From JAWODU01 sp046483125 (lineage in GTDB: Bacteria > Verrucomicrobiota > Kiritimatiellia > UBA8416 > JAWODU01), in NCBI GenBank assembly GCA_046483125.1, contig JAWODU010000027.1, positions 1-63,500 of the forward strand: DNA of 63,500 nt, read 5' to 3'. Each line of letters opens with the position of its first letter. Within the stretch, counting starts at the first letter, position 1. The notes beneath the pieces are model-generated. The model saw only the letters and a list, made by a program, of their open reading frames with translations, was not told the DNA's origin and ran no database searches. The translations under genes were made by a program, and so were the position numbers. Positions 63,097-63,500 of this stretch are shown here, one piece after another.

Positions 63097-63500
63097 ATGA
63101 CTTGTCACCGTAAAACACTATATCTCCTGGCCGCCTGCGCAACGGCTTGGGCCGTTGAGGCACGAGGACTGGCGCCAGTCCAGAAACCTGATTTTTCGCG
63201 GTACCAGGAAATTCTGACAAAAATGCCTTTCGGAAAACCGCCGCCCCCGAAACCGGATCCCAGGCCCCAGCCAACAAGGCGTCCCGAACATTCTTTCGTG
63301 GAACAGCTCCGAATGTGCGCTATTACCCAGGATGCAAGGGGTACGCGGGTGGGATTTGAAAAGAAGGGCAAAGGCGGCAAGGCCTATTTTCTGTATGTGG
63401 GCCAGAGCAAGGACGGCTACGAGGTGCTTGAGGCGGATTTTGCGCTCGCGCACTCGTCGGGCTACCGCTGCATGATGAGCCACCGCTCGGGTGAGACCGA
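63097..63500 (+). CDS. secreted protein of unknown function, N-terminal part (runs off the window)
   Basis: The frame opens at 63097 (M-T-C-H-R-K-T-L-Y-L-L) and stays open to the window end (134 codons). A signal peptide (about 8-22) is followed by a Pro-rich linker G-K-P-P-P-P-K-P-D-P-R-P-Q-P and then a small domain (about 65-134; V-G-F-E-K-K-G-K-G-G-K-A-Y-F-L-Y-V-G). The N-terminal pattern is reminiscent of secretion-system or pilus accessory proteins, but I cannot name a family. It has its own promoter and a good ribosome-binding site. Confidence 0.75.
   Translation, partial: MTCHRKTLYLLAACATAWAVEARGLAPVQKPDFSRYQEILTKMPFGKPPPPKPDPRPQPTRRPEHSFVEQLRMCAITQDARGTRVGFEKKGKGGKAYFLYVGQSKDGYEVLEADFALAHSSGYRCMMSHRSGET

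Overview
The window looks like chromosome of a Gram-negative bacterium of the PVC group, most likely Kiritimatiellota, Lentisphaerota or Verrucomicrobiota. This is inferred from gene content rather than a marker gene: many paralogous secreted carbohydrate-active proteins, FecR proteins with a LamG-like tail, PKD and discoidin modules, DUF6067-like and DUF4838-like proteins, a heparinase II/III-like lyase, and outer-membrane barrels. Coding is dense, and many genes are coupled by 4-bp ATGA overlaps. There are no rRNA genes and no CRISPR arrays.

Layout. (1) 1-560: a tRNA 3'-end remnant and a serine recombinase N-terminus that loses similarity, probably an old integration scar. (2) 624-7768 (+): a tight operon of XRE regulator, three TPR proteins (the last with a probable outer-membrane barrel), a processive GT2 synthase, a GH26-like lipoprotein and two tiny ferritin-like proteins. 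It has the organisation of a synthase-dependent exopolysaccharide secretion system. (3) 7954-15406: a uroporphyrinogen-decarboxylase-like protein, a parallel beta-helix protein, a DUF4838-like protein, a beta-propeller glycosidase-like protein and a broken oligogalacturonate-lyase-like gene. (4) 15451-22856: an ECF sigma - FecR/LamG - giant C25-like secreted protein operon, facing a broken TonB-dependent receptor. (5) 22861-28084: a small membrane protein, a heparinase-like lyase, an RRM protein, a small coiled-coil protein and a glycosidase-like protein. (6) 28224-39493 (+): a metallopeptidase-like/DUF6067-like fusion, a long DUF6067-like gene broken by one TGA, a RAYT transposase on the minus strand, an intact oligogalacturonate-lyase-like gene and an FAD oxidoreductase. 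(7) 52156 down to 39490 (-): a seven-gene operon of MBOAT O-acyltransferase, two AlgJ/AlgX-like SGNH proteins, a propeller protein, long and short DUF6067-like proteins, and a CBM9-like/MORN protein. (8) 52542-57967: GDSL esterase, TolB-like propeller, YkgJ-like protein, prepilin peptidase and aroE. (9) 62335 down to 58115 (-): an ilvB-ilvN-leuA branched-chain amino-acid operon, preceded by a valine-rich leader peptide and a classical attenuator. (10) 62350-63500: repeats and the start of a secreted protein.

How it fits together. The organism appears to make and export its own polysaccharide (region 2), to acetylate an extracellular glycan (region 7), and to degrade pectin- or uronate-type and other complex glycans (regions 3, 5 and 6). 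Several accessory genes are decaying by nonsense mutation, deletion or fusion. A dispersed hairpin repeat family (near 52.4, 59.8 and 62.9 kb, with a related tract near 56.1 kb) sits between genes and even inside the ilv-leu operon. The most informative observations are the ilv attenuator, the acetylation/DUF6067 operon, the exopolysaccharide operon, the metallopeptidase-secreted protein fusion and the hairpin repeat family.
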